From positions 2,911,241-2,975,240 of the forward strand of contig NZ_JAUSQZ010000001.1 of the NCBI RefSeq assembly GCF_030811555.1: a DNA stretch of 64,000 bases. Reading direction: 5' to 3'. The notes below the pieces were generated by a model that was given only the letters and a program-made list of their open reading frames with translations, made no database searches and was not told where the DNA came from. This stretch comes from Kineosporia succinea. GTDB lineage: Bacteria; Actinomycetota; Actinomycetes; Actinomycetales; Kineosporiaceae. Below are positions 34,239 through 42,153 of this stretch, piece by piece. Position 1 is the first letter of the stretch. Each line of letters starts with the position of its first letter. The translations under genes and the position numbers were made by a program.

Positions 34239-35300
34239 CTAGGTGGTGCGCTTGAAGGTCGCCTCGCCGGTGGCGCCGCCGTCCGGATCGAGGATCAGGC
34301 GGTAGGCCCCGGTGGTCGGCACGGAGAACGGGCACGAGGTGGCCGTGTTACGCAGCACGCAGTGGTCCACGAGCACGTCCGTGTCCTTGTTGAAGATGAA
34401 CAGGTAGGCGAAGCCCGAACCCCAGTTGCTCGCCGAGACCTGCACCGGCAGAGGCTTTCCCGCCTCGCCGTAGATTCCGTAGACGGCCCGCTGGCCCTTG
34501 CGGTCGATCTTCGGGGTGACCGCCACGTTCGTCTGCAGCTGGTCGAAGTTCTGGTCGGTGACGAGACGGGCGGTCAGGGATCCGGTGCTGCTGCCGTCGG
34601 GGTCGACCACGAACTTCCAGCGCCCGGTCTTGTTCGGCGTGAAATCGTAGTAGGTGGGTGTGTTCCCGAGCTGCACGAAGGCGAAGAGGCCGCCCTGCGG
34701 GTCGAAGATGTAGCCGTTGGCCGTGCCCGGCGCGCCCCAGCTGGAGGCGCTCACGTCGAGGCTGAGGTGCGTCTTGGCGTCGTTCACCTGGAACGGGATC
34801 TCGGCGCGCTGCCCGGCCACCGCGGTGGTCGCCACGTAGTCCTGGTTCGGCGTGGCCGGAGTGCCCGGGGTGCCGGTGGGGAAGGCGTCGGTGGCGTAGG
34901 TGAAGGTCGTGCTGCCGGTGACGGTCGCGTCGCCGGCCAGCACCGAGATCCGCCAGGTACCCGTGTACTGCGCCGTGAAGTCCCAGAGTGCGCTCTGGCC
35001 GTTGCGCACCACCCAGCTGGTCGCCCAGATGTTGCTCGGCGTGTAGAGGTACATGCCGGCCGCGCCGGCCCCGGTCAGGGTCGAGGCGGTGGTGGAGAAC
35101 GTGACGTGCTGGCCGGCCTCGGCCACGAACGAGTAGTCCACCTGGGAAACGGTGTTCGTCAGGGTGGCGGTGACGGCGGTGCCGCTGACGAGCCCGGTGG
35201 TGGCGGCCGAGGCGGTCTCGGCGGTCGCCAGCCCGCCGAGGAGAAGGGCTGCGGTGGCCGTCGCGACGACGGCACGGCGGAGCAAACCGTGGTGCTTCAT
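34239..35300 (-). CDS. Secreted protein of three PPC-like beta-sandwich repeats
   Basis: A 353-residue exported protein. A Sec signal peptide (KHHGLLRRA, hydrophobic stretch, cleavage after ETASA) precedes three repeats of about 100 residues resembling bacterial pre-peptidase C-terminal domains. Each ends in a similar strand pair: TGTWRISVLAG, TGRWKFVVDPDG and TGAYRLILDPDG. Two Cys in the last repeat could form a disulfide. No catalytic domain is present, so it may be a binding or surface protein. ATG 35300 follows a GGGGGG run. It stands alone. Confidence 0.8.
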   Translation of the reverse strand: MKHHGLLRRAVVATATAALLLGGLATAETASAATTGLVSGTAVTATLTNTVSQVDYSFVAEAGQHVTFSTTASTLTGAGAAGMYLYTPSNIWATSWVVRNGQSALWDFTAQYTGTWRISVLAGDATVTGSTTFTYATDAFPTGTPGTPATPNQDYVATTAVAGQRAEIPFQVNDAKTHLSLDVSASSWGAPGTANGYIFDPQGGLFAFVQLGNTPTYYDFTPNKTGRWKFVVDPDGSSTGSLTARLVTDQNFDQLQTNVAVTPKIDRKGQRAVYGIYGEAGKPLPVQVSASNWGSGFAYLFIFNKDTDVLVDHCVLRNTATSCPFSVPTTGAYRLILDPDGGATGEATFKRTT

Positions 35301-35510
35301 GGATCCCCCCATGGGACATCGACCACGCGCGGTCCGGCCGGGCGTGGCGAGAGTGCTGGGCGCAGAAGGTTTCACGCCTGCCGGACCCCCATCCGGCACA
35401 CCCGTCACAGTAGTGGTGCGCAGGAGCAACGTTCCTTGATTGACACCGCGCCACGCCGAAGAAGGAATGTTCGCCGCGGGCCGGAGATTCTCCGGGTGAG
35501 AACGGCGGGA

Positions 35511-35516
35511 TAGGCT
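35511..35516 (+). promoter_or_regulatory. -10 box upstream of the sulfurtransferase gene
   Basis: TAGGCT fits TANNNT and lies 4 nt before GTG 35521. A start about 7 nt downstream would fall inside or beyond that GTG, which favours ATG 35551 as the translation start with a short leader. Confidence 0.45.
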
Positions 35517-35550
35517 CGCCGTGAGTGACCGACCGAAGACGGAGAGCCCC

Positions 35551-36435
35551 ATGACGCTGCCGCACGACACCGACCCCAAGCTGGCCGAGTACGCCCACCC
35601 CGAACGGCTTGTCACCACCGACTGGCTCGCGGAGCACCTCGGCGAACCCGGCCTGGTGGTGGTGGAGAGCGACGAAGACGTCCTGCTCTACGACACCGGG
35701 CACATCCCGGGGGCCGTGAAGGTCGACTGGCACACCGAGCTCAACGACCAGGTCACCCGCGACTACGTGAACGGTGCGCGGTTCGCCGAGCTGATGTCCG
35801 AGAAGGGCATCGCGCGCGACAGCACCGTCGTGATCTACGGCGACCGCAACAACTGGTGGGCCGCCTACGCCCTGTGGGTCTTCACGCTCTTCGGCCACGA
35901 AGACGTGCGCCTGCTCGACGGCGGCCGCTCCGCCTGGATCTCCGAGGGGCGCGACCTGACCGACGAGAAGCCGGTGGCGACGCCGACCGACTACCCCGTC
36001 GTCGAGCGCGACGACTCGGGGATCCGGGCCTTCAAGGACGACGTGCTCGGCCACCTGGGCAAGCCTCTGGTCGACGTGCGGTCGCCGGGGGAGTACTCCG
36101 GCGAGGTCACGCACATGCCCGACTACCCGCAGGAGGGTGTGCTGCGCGGCGGCCACATCCCGGGTGCGGCCAGTGTGCCCTGGGCGCGGGCCGCGGCCGA
36201 CGACGGCCGGTTCCGCAGCCGCTCCGAGCTGGCCGCGATCTACGAGCAGGAGCAGGGGCTTTCGGCGTCCGACGACGTGATCGCCTACTGCCGCATCGGT
36301 GAGCGTTCCAGCCACACCTGGTTCGTGCTGACCCACCTGCTCGGGTTCGAGAACGTGCGCAACTACGACGGTTCCTGGACCGAATGGGGCAACTCGGTGC
36401 GGGTTCCCGTGGTGCGGGGCACCGAGCGCGGGTAG
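35551..36435 (+). CDS. cysA2: Thiosulfate/3-mercaptopyruvate sulfurtransferase, CysA2-like
   Basis: A two-domain rhodanese (294 residues) that moves sulfane sulfur from thiosulfate or 3-mercaptopyruvate to thiol acceptors. It matches mycobacterial CysA2/CysA3 along its length: [50 protein letters not shown], and the active-site loop [12 protein letters not shown] with the persulfide-forming Cys. ATG 35551 has GGAG 6 nt upstream; GTG 35521 is the alternative. No sulfur-assimilation genes are adjacent. A hairpin follows the stop. Confidence 0.95.
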   Translation: MTLPHDTDPKLAEYAHPERLVTTDWLAEHLGEPGLVVVESDEDVLLYDTGHIPGAVKVDWHTELNDQVTRDYVNGARFAELMSEKGIARDSTVVIYGDRNNWWAAYALWVFTLFGHEDVRLLDGGRSAWISEGRDLTDEKPVATPTDYPVVERDDSGIRAFKDDVLGHLGKPLVDVRSPGEYSGEVTHMPDYPQEGVLRGGHIPGAASVPWARAAADDGRFRSRSELAAIYEQEQGLSASDDVIAYCRIGERSSHTWFVLTHLLGFENVRNYDGSWTEWGNSVRVPVVRGTERG

Positions 36436-36448
36436 CCGGTTTTCGACG

Positions 36449-36483
36449 GGGGACGCACACCAGACACACTGGGGTGCGTCCCC
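36449..36483 (+). terminator. Hairpin terminator after the sulfurtransferase gene
   Basis: GGGGACGCAC (36449-36458) pairs with GTGCGTCCCC (36474-36483) around a 15-nt loop. The next gene starts within a few bases, so it could also act as an attenuator for that gene. Confidence 0.65.
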
Positions 36484-36490
36484 TTCGTCT

Positions 36491-37492
36491 TTGACTCACC
36501 CCCGGGAGCCCGCCCTGAGCACGACCCGCGACCGTATCGCCGGAGCCCTTCTCGGGGTCCACGCCGGTGACTCCCTCGGCGCCACGCTGGAGTTCATGAC
36601 CTTCGACCAGGTGCGGGCGCAGTACCCGGACGGGCTGCGCGAGATCGTCGGCGGCGGGCTGTTCGACTGGCCGGCCGGTCACGCCACCGACGACACCGAC
36701 CTCACCCGCGCGGTGCTGCTGGCCTACCTGTCGGGTGAGCACGACGTGGTCGCCGCGGCGGGGCAGCGCATGCTCGCGTGGCTCGACGGTCACTGGCCGG
36801 GCCGCGCTCCGGGTGACCACCCGGTGGACGTCGGCGGCGCCACGGCGAAGGGCCTCGAGCGCTTCCGGTCGTCCGGCGACTGGCGTCAGGCCGGCGCCGG
36901 GGCGGGCAGCGCGGGCAACGGCTCGCTGATGCGGTGCCTGCCCACCGCTCTGGCCCGGGCCAGAGCGACCCCGGCCGAGCGTTTCCAGGAGGCCGCCGCG
37001 ATCTCGGCCATCACCCACGACGATCCGCGCTGCGTGCACGCCTGCGTCGCGTACACCGAGATCGTGGTGGCACTGCTGGCCGGGGAGAGCCCGCGCGAGG
37101 CGGCGCGGGCCGGTCTGCTGGCCATGCAGGTGGCCCGTTTCGGCTCGCCGCCCGAAGACGGGGCGGCCGCGGTCGAGCTGGCGATCGGGCAGGGGCTGGA
37201 CATCGACCTGGTGCGGGCGGCGGCCACCGGTGACGCCGGGCTGGCCCACGGGGGCACCGGCTACGTGCTCGACTCGCTGGCCCTGGCGGTCGCCGCGCTG
37301 GTCGATCCCCGCCCGGCGGTGGACTCGCTCGTCGACGTGACCCGGCTGGGTGGCGACACGGACACCAACGGCGCGATCGCGGGCGGGCTGCTCGGTGCGC
37401 GCGACGGGACGGCCGCCTGGCCGGCCACGTGGGTGTCGAAGCTGCAGTTCGCGGCCGAGTTCGAGGAGGCGGCGGACGCACTCGTCAACTGA
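36491..37492 (+). CDS. ADP-ribosylglycohydrolase family protein (ARH/DraG-like)
   Basis: About 330 residues of the all-helical ARH/DraG fold, which hydrolyses ADP-ribose linkages with a two-metal centre. It has the opening ALLGVHAGDSLGA, the metal motif ATDDTDLTRA, GNGSLMR and the second acidic motif GGDTDTNGAIAGGLLGA. All metal ligands appear intact. TTG 36491 keeps the frame but has no ribosome site; a CTG at 36515 sits after gggag, so the start is uncertain. No ADP-ribosyltransferase gene lies nearby, so the substrate is unknown. Confidence 0.88.
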   Translation: MTHPREPALSTTRDRIAGALLGVHAGDSLGATLEFMTFDQVRAQYPDGLREIVGGGLFDWPAGHATDDTDLTRAVLLAYLSGEHDVVAAAGQRMLAWLDGHWPGRAPGDHPVDVGGATAKGLERFRSSGDWRQAGAGAGSAGNGSLMRCLPTALARARATPAERFQEAAAISAITHDDPRCVHACVAYTEIVVALLAGESPREAARAGLLAMQVARFGSPPEDGAAAVELAIGQGLDIDLVRAAATGDAGLAHGGTGYVLDSLALAVAALVDPRPAVDSLVDVTRLGGDTDTNGAIAGGLLGARDGTAAWPATWVSKLQFAAEFEEAADALVN

Positions 37493-37586
37493 ACATGCAC
37501 CCGCAGTTCCCCCAGGGGTACCCAGAGTGGGCATCCGCGGCGATACTCGATAAGACCGCGGCTCGCCCGACCGGGGAGGGGTACGG

Positions 37587-38939
37587 ATGCCTGACGAGGC
37601 TCCCGCACCGCACGGCGCCAGCTCCGGCGCCGCGTTCGTCTCCCGCTGGGTGGCCTCGAGCCTCGACCTCACCCCGCTCACCGAGGCCGACCGGCGCGGT
37701 GTGGAGGCCTCGCTGGCAACGTTGCACGAGGGCGTCGGCCGGCGCTGGCACGGCAACGTGGTCTGGGCCCGCTCCCCGCAGGAACTGACCCGTCACCTGG
37801 CCGCAGCCCCCGATCTGATGCGGGGGCCGTACCGGGCGGCGGAGGGCCGCGACCGTCCCCTGGCCCGGCTCGCCCGCCTGGGCAAGGGGCTGAGCCAGGG
37901 CACGATGGTCACGGGCTACGCCTTCATCGCCGCGATGATCACGTTCCTCCCGTCGTACTCCGTGGCCACGCTCGTCGCCTCGATCACCGGCCACCACCTG
38001 CGCGGCGCCGGGCTGCTGGCCGTGGTCGTCCTGGTCACCGTGCTCACCGGCCTGTTCGCGGCGATGATCCTGACCCGGGCCGCGGTGAACGCGGCCCGCC
38101 GGGTGTTCGCCCCGATCGGCGAAGACCTCGACCAGCGCCTGCGTCCGGTGCTGACCCGGGGCCGGCCCGGCTTCTTCGACGTCGGCGAACCGGTGCGCCG
38201 CGCCGTCTCCGGGCTGTGGACCGACCGTCTGCTCGAGGGCGCCTGGACCGAGGGCACCCCGGTGCGCGGCTTCCACCGTGACGGGGCGCTGCACGACCGC
38301 CAGGCCGTGGGTGCCGCGAACCAGGCTGCGCAGCGCGAGGCCGGTGTCAGTGCCCTCGACCCCGGGCACCAGGCGGTCCTCGCCGGTCTCGTCGGCGTCC
38401 GCAAAGCTCTGGTCTGGGTGCCCTACACCTGGCTCACCGTCGTGCTCGAACCCCCGGCGCAGATGCACACCGAGCCCGCGGGCGACGGTGTGCGCCTGCA
38501 CCGCGACGACGGCCCGGCCCTGGTGTGGGCCGACGGCCAGGTCGAGTTCTACCTGCACGGCGTGCGCATCCCGGCCGAGCTCGCGGGCCGTGAGCCCACC
38601 GTGCGAGAGCTGCACTCGCAGCGCAACTCCGAGGTCCGGCGTGTGCTGATCGAGCGTGAGGGCTGGACGCACTACGTCACCCGGGCCGGGCTGCGGCTCG
38701 TCGGGGCCGCCCCCGACCCCGGCAACCCGGGTCGTGAACTGCGGCTCTACCGCACGCCGCCGCGGGTGTTCGACTCCGGGCGGCTGCTGCTCATGACCAA
38801 CGGCAGCCCCGACCGCACCGGCACCCTGCGGCACTACGCCGAGCTGGTGCCGGGCACCCTCGACGACCCGATCGAGGCGGCCGCCTGGCAGTACGGCGTG
38901 TCCGCCGAGGTGTACCGAGAACTGGCCCGACGCACGTGA
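37587..38939 (+). CDS. Membrane-associated protein with DUF6745-like C-terminus
   Basis: A 450-residue protein of unknown function with ggggagggg before ATG 37587. Residues about 105-165 carry two hydrophobic segments (TMVTGYAFIAAMITFLP; LLAVVVLVTVLTGLFAAMI). The C-terminal half (about 285-445) resembles DUF6745 proteins: HRDDGPALVWADGQVEFYLHG and later IEREGWTHYV. It is followed 27 bp later by a small gene of the kind found beside DUF6745 genes. I can name no biochemical activity; the family assignment is from memory of motif style. Confidence 0.7.
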   Translation: MPDEAPAPHGASSGAAFVSRWVASSLDLTPLTEADRRGVEASLATLHEGVGRRWHGNVVWARSPQELTRHLAAAPDLMRGPYRAAEGRDRPLARLARLGKGLSQGTMVTGYAFIAAMITFLPSYSVATLVASITGHHLRGAGLLAVVVLVTVLTGLFAAMILTRAAVNAARRVFAPIGEDLDQRLRPVLTRGRPGFFDVGEPVRRAVSGLWTDRLLEGAWTEGTPVRGFHRDGALHDRQAVGAANQAAQREAGVSALDPGHQAVLAGLVGVRKALVWVPYTWLTVVLEPPAQMHTEPAGDGVRLHRDDGPALVWADGQVEFYLHGVRIPAELAGREPTVRELHSQRNSEVRRVLIEREGWTHYVTRAGLRLVGAAPDPGNPGRELRLYRTPPRVFDSGRLLLMTNGSPDRTGTLRHYAELVPGTLDDPIEAAAWQYGVSAEVYRELARRT

Positions 38940-38966
38940 AACCCCTCCCGGAGCAAGGAGCAGGAC

Positions 38967-39449
38967 ATGCACACATACGGCTCGGCGCTCGCCCTGATCG
39001 GCGTCAGCGTTCCGGACCACCTCGAGGCCGAGGCCGGCGTGCCGGTGCTGCAGGCCCCGCAGGCCCAGGGCGATCTCCTGGTGGTTCCCGCCGGGGCTCC
39101 GGAAGACGCGGTCTGGCAGGTTCTTCCCGACGCGGGCGAGCAGGTGGTGCACGGCGAGGCCACCGGCAACACGCACTGGCTGCACCGCGGTTTCGACTCC
39201 TCCGGTGTGCGCTGGGTGCGCACCGCCACCGACCCGCTGGTGCTCGGCTACGTCGAGGTGCCCGAGGGGCAGAGCGCGCTGCTGGTGCACACCGATGAGC
39301 ACGGCGCCAACGGCATCGGCCCCGGGGTGTACGCGATCCACCGCAAGCGCGAGTTCGTGCGCCCGGAGCCTCTGGTCGCCACCCACCCGCTGACGCGGGG
39401 CCTCACCCGCCGCCCGGACGCCTCCGCCTGGGATCTGGTCTGGGACTGA
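38967..39449 (+). CDS. Small His-containing partner of the DUF6745-like protein
   Basis: A 160-residue soluble protein following gcaaggagcagg before ATG 38967. It has patterned His residues: VVHGEATGNTHWLHR and HTDEHGANGIGPGVYAIHRK. The alternating strands and His placement suggest a small beta-barrel, perhaps metal-binding (cupin-like), but no catalytic assignment can be made. Similar small proteins (H-G-E-x-T-G-x-x-H, then E-H, then REF/REY) accompany DUF6745 proteins. It ends at a terminator converging on the helicase gene. Confidence 0.7.
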   Translation: MHTYGSALALIGVSVPDHLEAEAGVPVLQAPQAQGDLLVVPAGAPEDAVWQVLPDAGEQVVHGEATGNTHWLHRGFDSSGVRWVRTATDPLVLGYVEVPEGQSALLVHTDEHGANGIGPGVYAIHRKREFVRPEPLVATHPLTRGLTRRPDASAWDLVWD

Positions 39450-39458
39450 TCCGGTGAC

Positions 39459-39484
39459 GGCCGGGTCTCGCGAGAGGCCCGGCC
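39459..39484. terminator. Bidirectional terminator
   Basis: GGCCGGGTCTC (39459-39469) pairs with GAGGCCCGGCC (39474-39484), one wobble pair, around a GCGA tetraloop, between convergent genes. Confidence 0.8.
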
Positions 39485-39494
39485 GGTCCGGGAA

Positions 39495-42029
39495 TCAGTC
39501 CAGATCGCTCAGCGGCCCCACGTCGGTGATCGTCACGACCGCCGTACCGGCCTCGTTCGACGCCGCCAGGTCGACGTCCGCGCTGATCGCCCAGTCCCGG
39601 TCGCCCTCCGGGTCGTCGAAGATCTGCCGCACCTTCCACTTCGTCGAGAGCTCTTCGATCTGAAGCATCTTCGGCCCGCGGGCGTCCGGCCCGGTGCCGA
39701 CGGTGTCGTACTCGTCGAAGTAGTCCTCGATCGCGTCCTGCCACTCGTCGGCGTCCCACCCGGCCTCGGCGTCGAGCTCGCCCAGCACGGTCCAGTGGCG
39801 CTTGGCGAACAGCTCCACCCGCCGGAACATCGCGTTGCGGATGAGCACGGTGAAGGCCCGCTTGTTCGCGGTGACCGGCGGCGGGCCGGTCGGCGCCGGG
39901 GGCCGGCCGGCGGCTGCCTCCTCCTCGGTGGGGTGTCGCAGCGACTCCCACTCGTCGAGCAGGCTGGAGTCGGTCTGGCGCACGAGTTCGCCCAGCCACT
40001 CGGTGAGGTCGGTGATCTCCTCGGTGCGCACGCTCTCCGGCACGGTCTGGCGCAGCGCCTTGAACACGTCGGACAGGTAGCGCAGCAGCGTGCCCTCGGA
40101 CCGGGCCAGCTGGTAGAAGTTGATGTACTCCCCGAACGTCATGGCGCGCTCGAACATGTCGCGCACCACCGACTTCGGGGCCAGCTCGTGGTCGGCGACC
40201 CAGGGGTGACCGGCCCGGTAGATCTCGAAGGCGCCGTCGAGCAGTTCCTCCAGCGGCTTGGGCCAGGTCACCTCCTCGAGCAGCTCCATGCGCTCCTCGT
40301 ACTCGATGCCCTCGGCCTTCATCTCGGCCACCGCCTCGCCGCGGGCCTTGTGCTGCTGCGCCGAGAGCACCTGGCGCGGGTCGTCGACGGTCGCCTCGAT
40401 CACCGAGAGCACGTCGAGCGCGTAGGTGGGAGCGTCGTGGTCGAGCACCTCGAACGCGGCCAGGGCGAACGGCGAGAGCGGCTGGTTCAGGGCGAAGTTC
40501 GCCGGGATGTCCATGGTGAGCCGCACGGTGCGCCCCAGCTCGTCGGGCTCCTCCAGCTTCTCCACCACACCCGAGGTGATCAGCGCGTCCCAGATCGCCT
40601 CGGCCTGGTCGAGGTGACGCTGGCGCGAGCCGGGGTCCTCGTCGCTCTCCTCCAGCAGCTTCTGAACCGCGGTCAGAGCGTCGGCGGGCCGGGCCAGCAC
40701 GTTCAGCACCATCGAGTGGGTGACCTGGAAGCTGGAGGTCAGCGGCTCGGGCGGTGACGTGCTGAGCCGCTCGAAGGTGGGCCGGCTCCAGGAGACCGCG
40801 CCCTCCGGCGGCTTCTTGCGCACGATGCGCTTCTTCTTCTTCTCGTCGTCACCGGCCCGGGCCAGCAGCCGCTCGTTCTCCACCTCGTGGTCGGGCGCCT
40901 GGATGATCACGGTGCCCGCGGTGTCGAACCCGGCCCGGCCGGCGCGCCCGGCGATCTGCAGGAACTCGCGCACCTTGAGGTGCCGCTGGCGCACGCCGTC
41001 GTACTTGGACAGGCCGGTGAAGACCACGGTGCGGATCGGCACGTTGATGCCGACGCCGAGCGTGTCGGTGCCGCAGACCACCTTGAGCAGACCGGCCTGG
41101 GCCAGCTGCTCGACCAGCCGCCGGTAGCGGGGGAGCATGCCGGCGTGGTGCACGCCGATGCCGTGCCGCACCAGTCGCGAGAGGGTCTTGCCGAAGCCCG
41201 CGTTGAACCGGAAGTCGCCCAGTGCCTCGGCGATCTTCTCCTTCTCGGCCTTGCTGGCCATGTTGACGCTCATCAGCGCCTGGGCCCGCTCCATCGCCGC
41301 GGCCTGGGTGAAGTGCACGACGTAGACCGGTGCCTGCTTGGTCTGCAGCAGCTCGGTGAGGGTCTCGTGCAGCGGCGTGGTGGCGTAGCTGAAGAACAGC
41401 GGCACCGGTCGCTGCGCCGAGCTGACCGTGGTGGAGTTGCGGCCGGTGCGCTTGGTCAGCGCCTCCTCGAACCGCGAGACGTCGCCCAGCGTGGCCGACA
41501 TCAGCAGGAACTGCGCCTTGGGCAGTTCGAGCAGCGGCACCTGCCAGGCCCAGCCCCGGTCGGGGTCGGCGTAGTAGTGGAACTCGTCCATCACGACCTG
41601 GCCGATCGCGGCCTCGGAGCCCTGCCGCAGGGCCAGGTTGGCCAGCACCTCGGCGGTGCAGCAGATGATCGGGGCGTCGGCGTTCACGGCCGCGTCGCCC
41701 GTCATCATGCCCACGTTGGCGGCGCCGAAGGTCTCGATCAGCGCGAAGAACTTCTCCGACACCAGCGCCTTGATCGGGGCGGTGTAGTAGGTGCGCTCAC
41801 CCCGGGCCATCGCGGTGAAGTGGGCGCCGAGCGCGACCATGCTCTTGCCCGAGCCGGTCGGCGTGGAGAGGATGACGTTCGACCCGGAGACGATCTCGAT
41901 CAGCGCCTCCTGCTGGGCCGGGTAGAGCTCGAAGCCCCGCTCGGTCGTCCACTCGGTGAACGCCTCGAAGATCGCGTCCGGGTCGGCGTCGGGGCCTGGG
42001 CTCTTGGGCAGTCGGTCCAGCAGCGTCAT
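39495..42029 (-). CDS. DEAD/DEAH-box helicase with DUF3516-type C-terminus
   Basis: An 844-residue superfamily 2 helicase related to Ski2/HelY-like proteins. Motifs: Q-like YPAQQEALIEI, Walker A TPTGSGKS, Ia APIKALV, motif II MDEFHYY (DEFH), motif III SATLGD, and in the second RecA domain GVHHAGMLPRYR, DTLGVGINVPI and QIAGRAGRAGFD. The C-terminal 350 residues match the DUF3516-type region found after this core in actinobacterial proteins. It likely unwinds RNA or structured nucleic acid in processing or decay. It is monocistronic, 124 bp after the permease gene. Confidence 0.9.
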   Translation of the reverse strand: MTLLDRLPKSPGPDADPDAIFEAFTEWTTERGFELYPAQQEALIEIVSGSNVILSTPTGSGKSMVALGAHFTAMARGERTYYTAPIKALVSEKFFALIETFGAANVGMMTGDAAVNADAPIICCTAEVLANLALRQGSEAAIGQVVMDEFHYYADPDRGWAWQVPLLELPKAQFLLMSATLGDVSRFEEALTKRTGRNSTTVSSAQRPVPLFFSYATTPLHETLTELLQTKQAPVYVVHFTQAAAMERAQALMSVNMASKAEKEKIAEALGDFRFNAGFGKTLSRLVRHGIGVHHAGMLPRYRRLVEQLAQAGLLKVVCGTDTLGVGINVPIRTVVFTGLSKYDGVRQRHLKVREFLQIAGRAGRAGFDTAGTVIIQAPDHEVENERLLARAGDDEKKKKRIVRKKPPEGAVSWSRPTFERLSTSPPEPLTSSFQVTHSMVLNVLARPADALTAVQKLLEESDEDPGSRQRHLDQAEAIWDALITSGVVEKLEEPDELGRTVRLTMDIPANFALNQPLSPFALAAFEVLDHDAPTYALDVLSVIEATVDDPRQVLSAQQHKARGEAVAEMKAEGIEYEERMELLEEVTWPKPLEELLDGAFEIYRAGHPWVADHELAPKSVVRDMFERAMTFGEYINFYQLARSEGTLLRYLSDVFKALRQTVPESVRTEEITDLTEWLGELVRQTDSSLLDEWESLRHPTEEEAAAGRPPAPTGPPPVTANKRAFTVLIRNAMFRRVELFAKRHWTVLGELDAEAGWDADEWQDAIEDYFDEYDTVGTGPDARGPKMLQIEELSTKWKVRQIFDDPEGDRDWAISADVDLAASNEAGTAVVTITDVGPLSDLD

Positions 42030-42100
42030 GATCGGCCCATCGTCTCACTCTCCCGGCCACCCAACGAATGGTGGACGCCGTGCGCGCCCGACCGGGGGCA

Positions 42101-42125
42101 CCCCCCAGCCCGTCGGGCTGGGGGG
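42101..42125 (-). terminator. Terminator of the two-component/ABC operon
   Basis: CCCCCCAGCCCG (42101-42112) and its complement (42114-42125) form a 10-12-bp stem just past the permease stop and before the helicase gene, which reads the same way. Confidence 0.8.
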
Positions 42126-42153
42126 ACCACCCTGCAGTGGCGCTGCGCAACCC

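Noticed and set aside
42030-42153. Small gene between helicase and permease
   Set aside because: The 124 bp hold a terminator hairpin and the helicase promoter; no start with ribosome site or coding-like frame.
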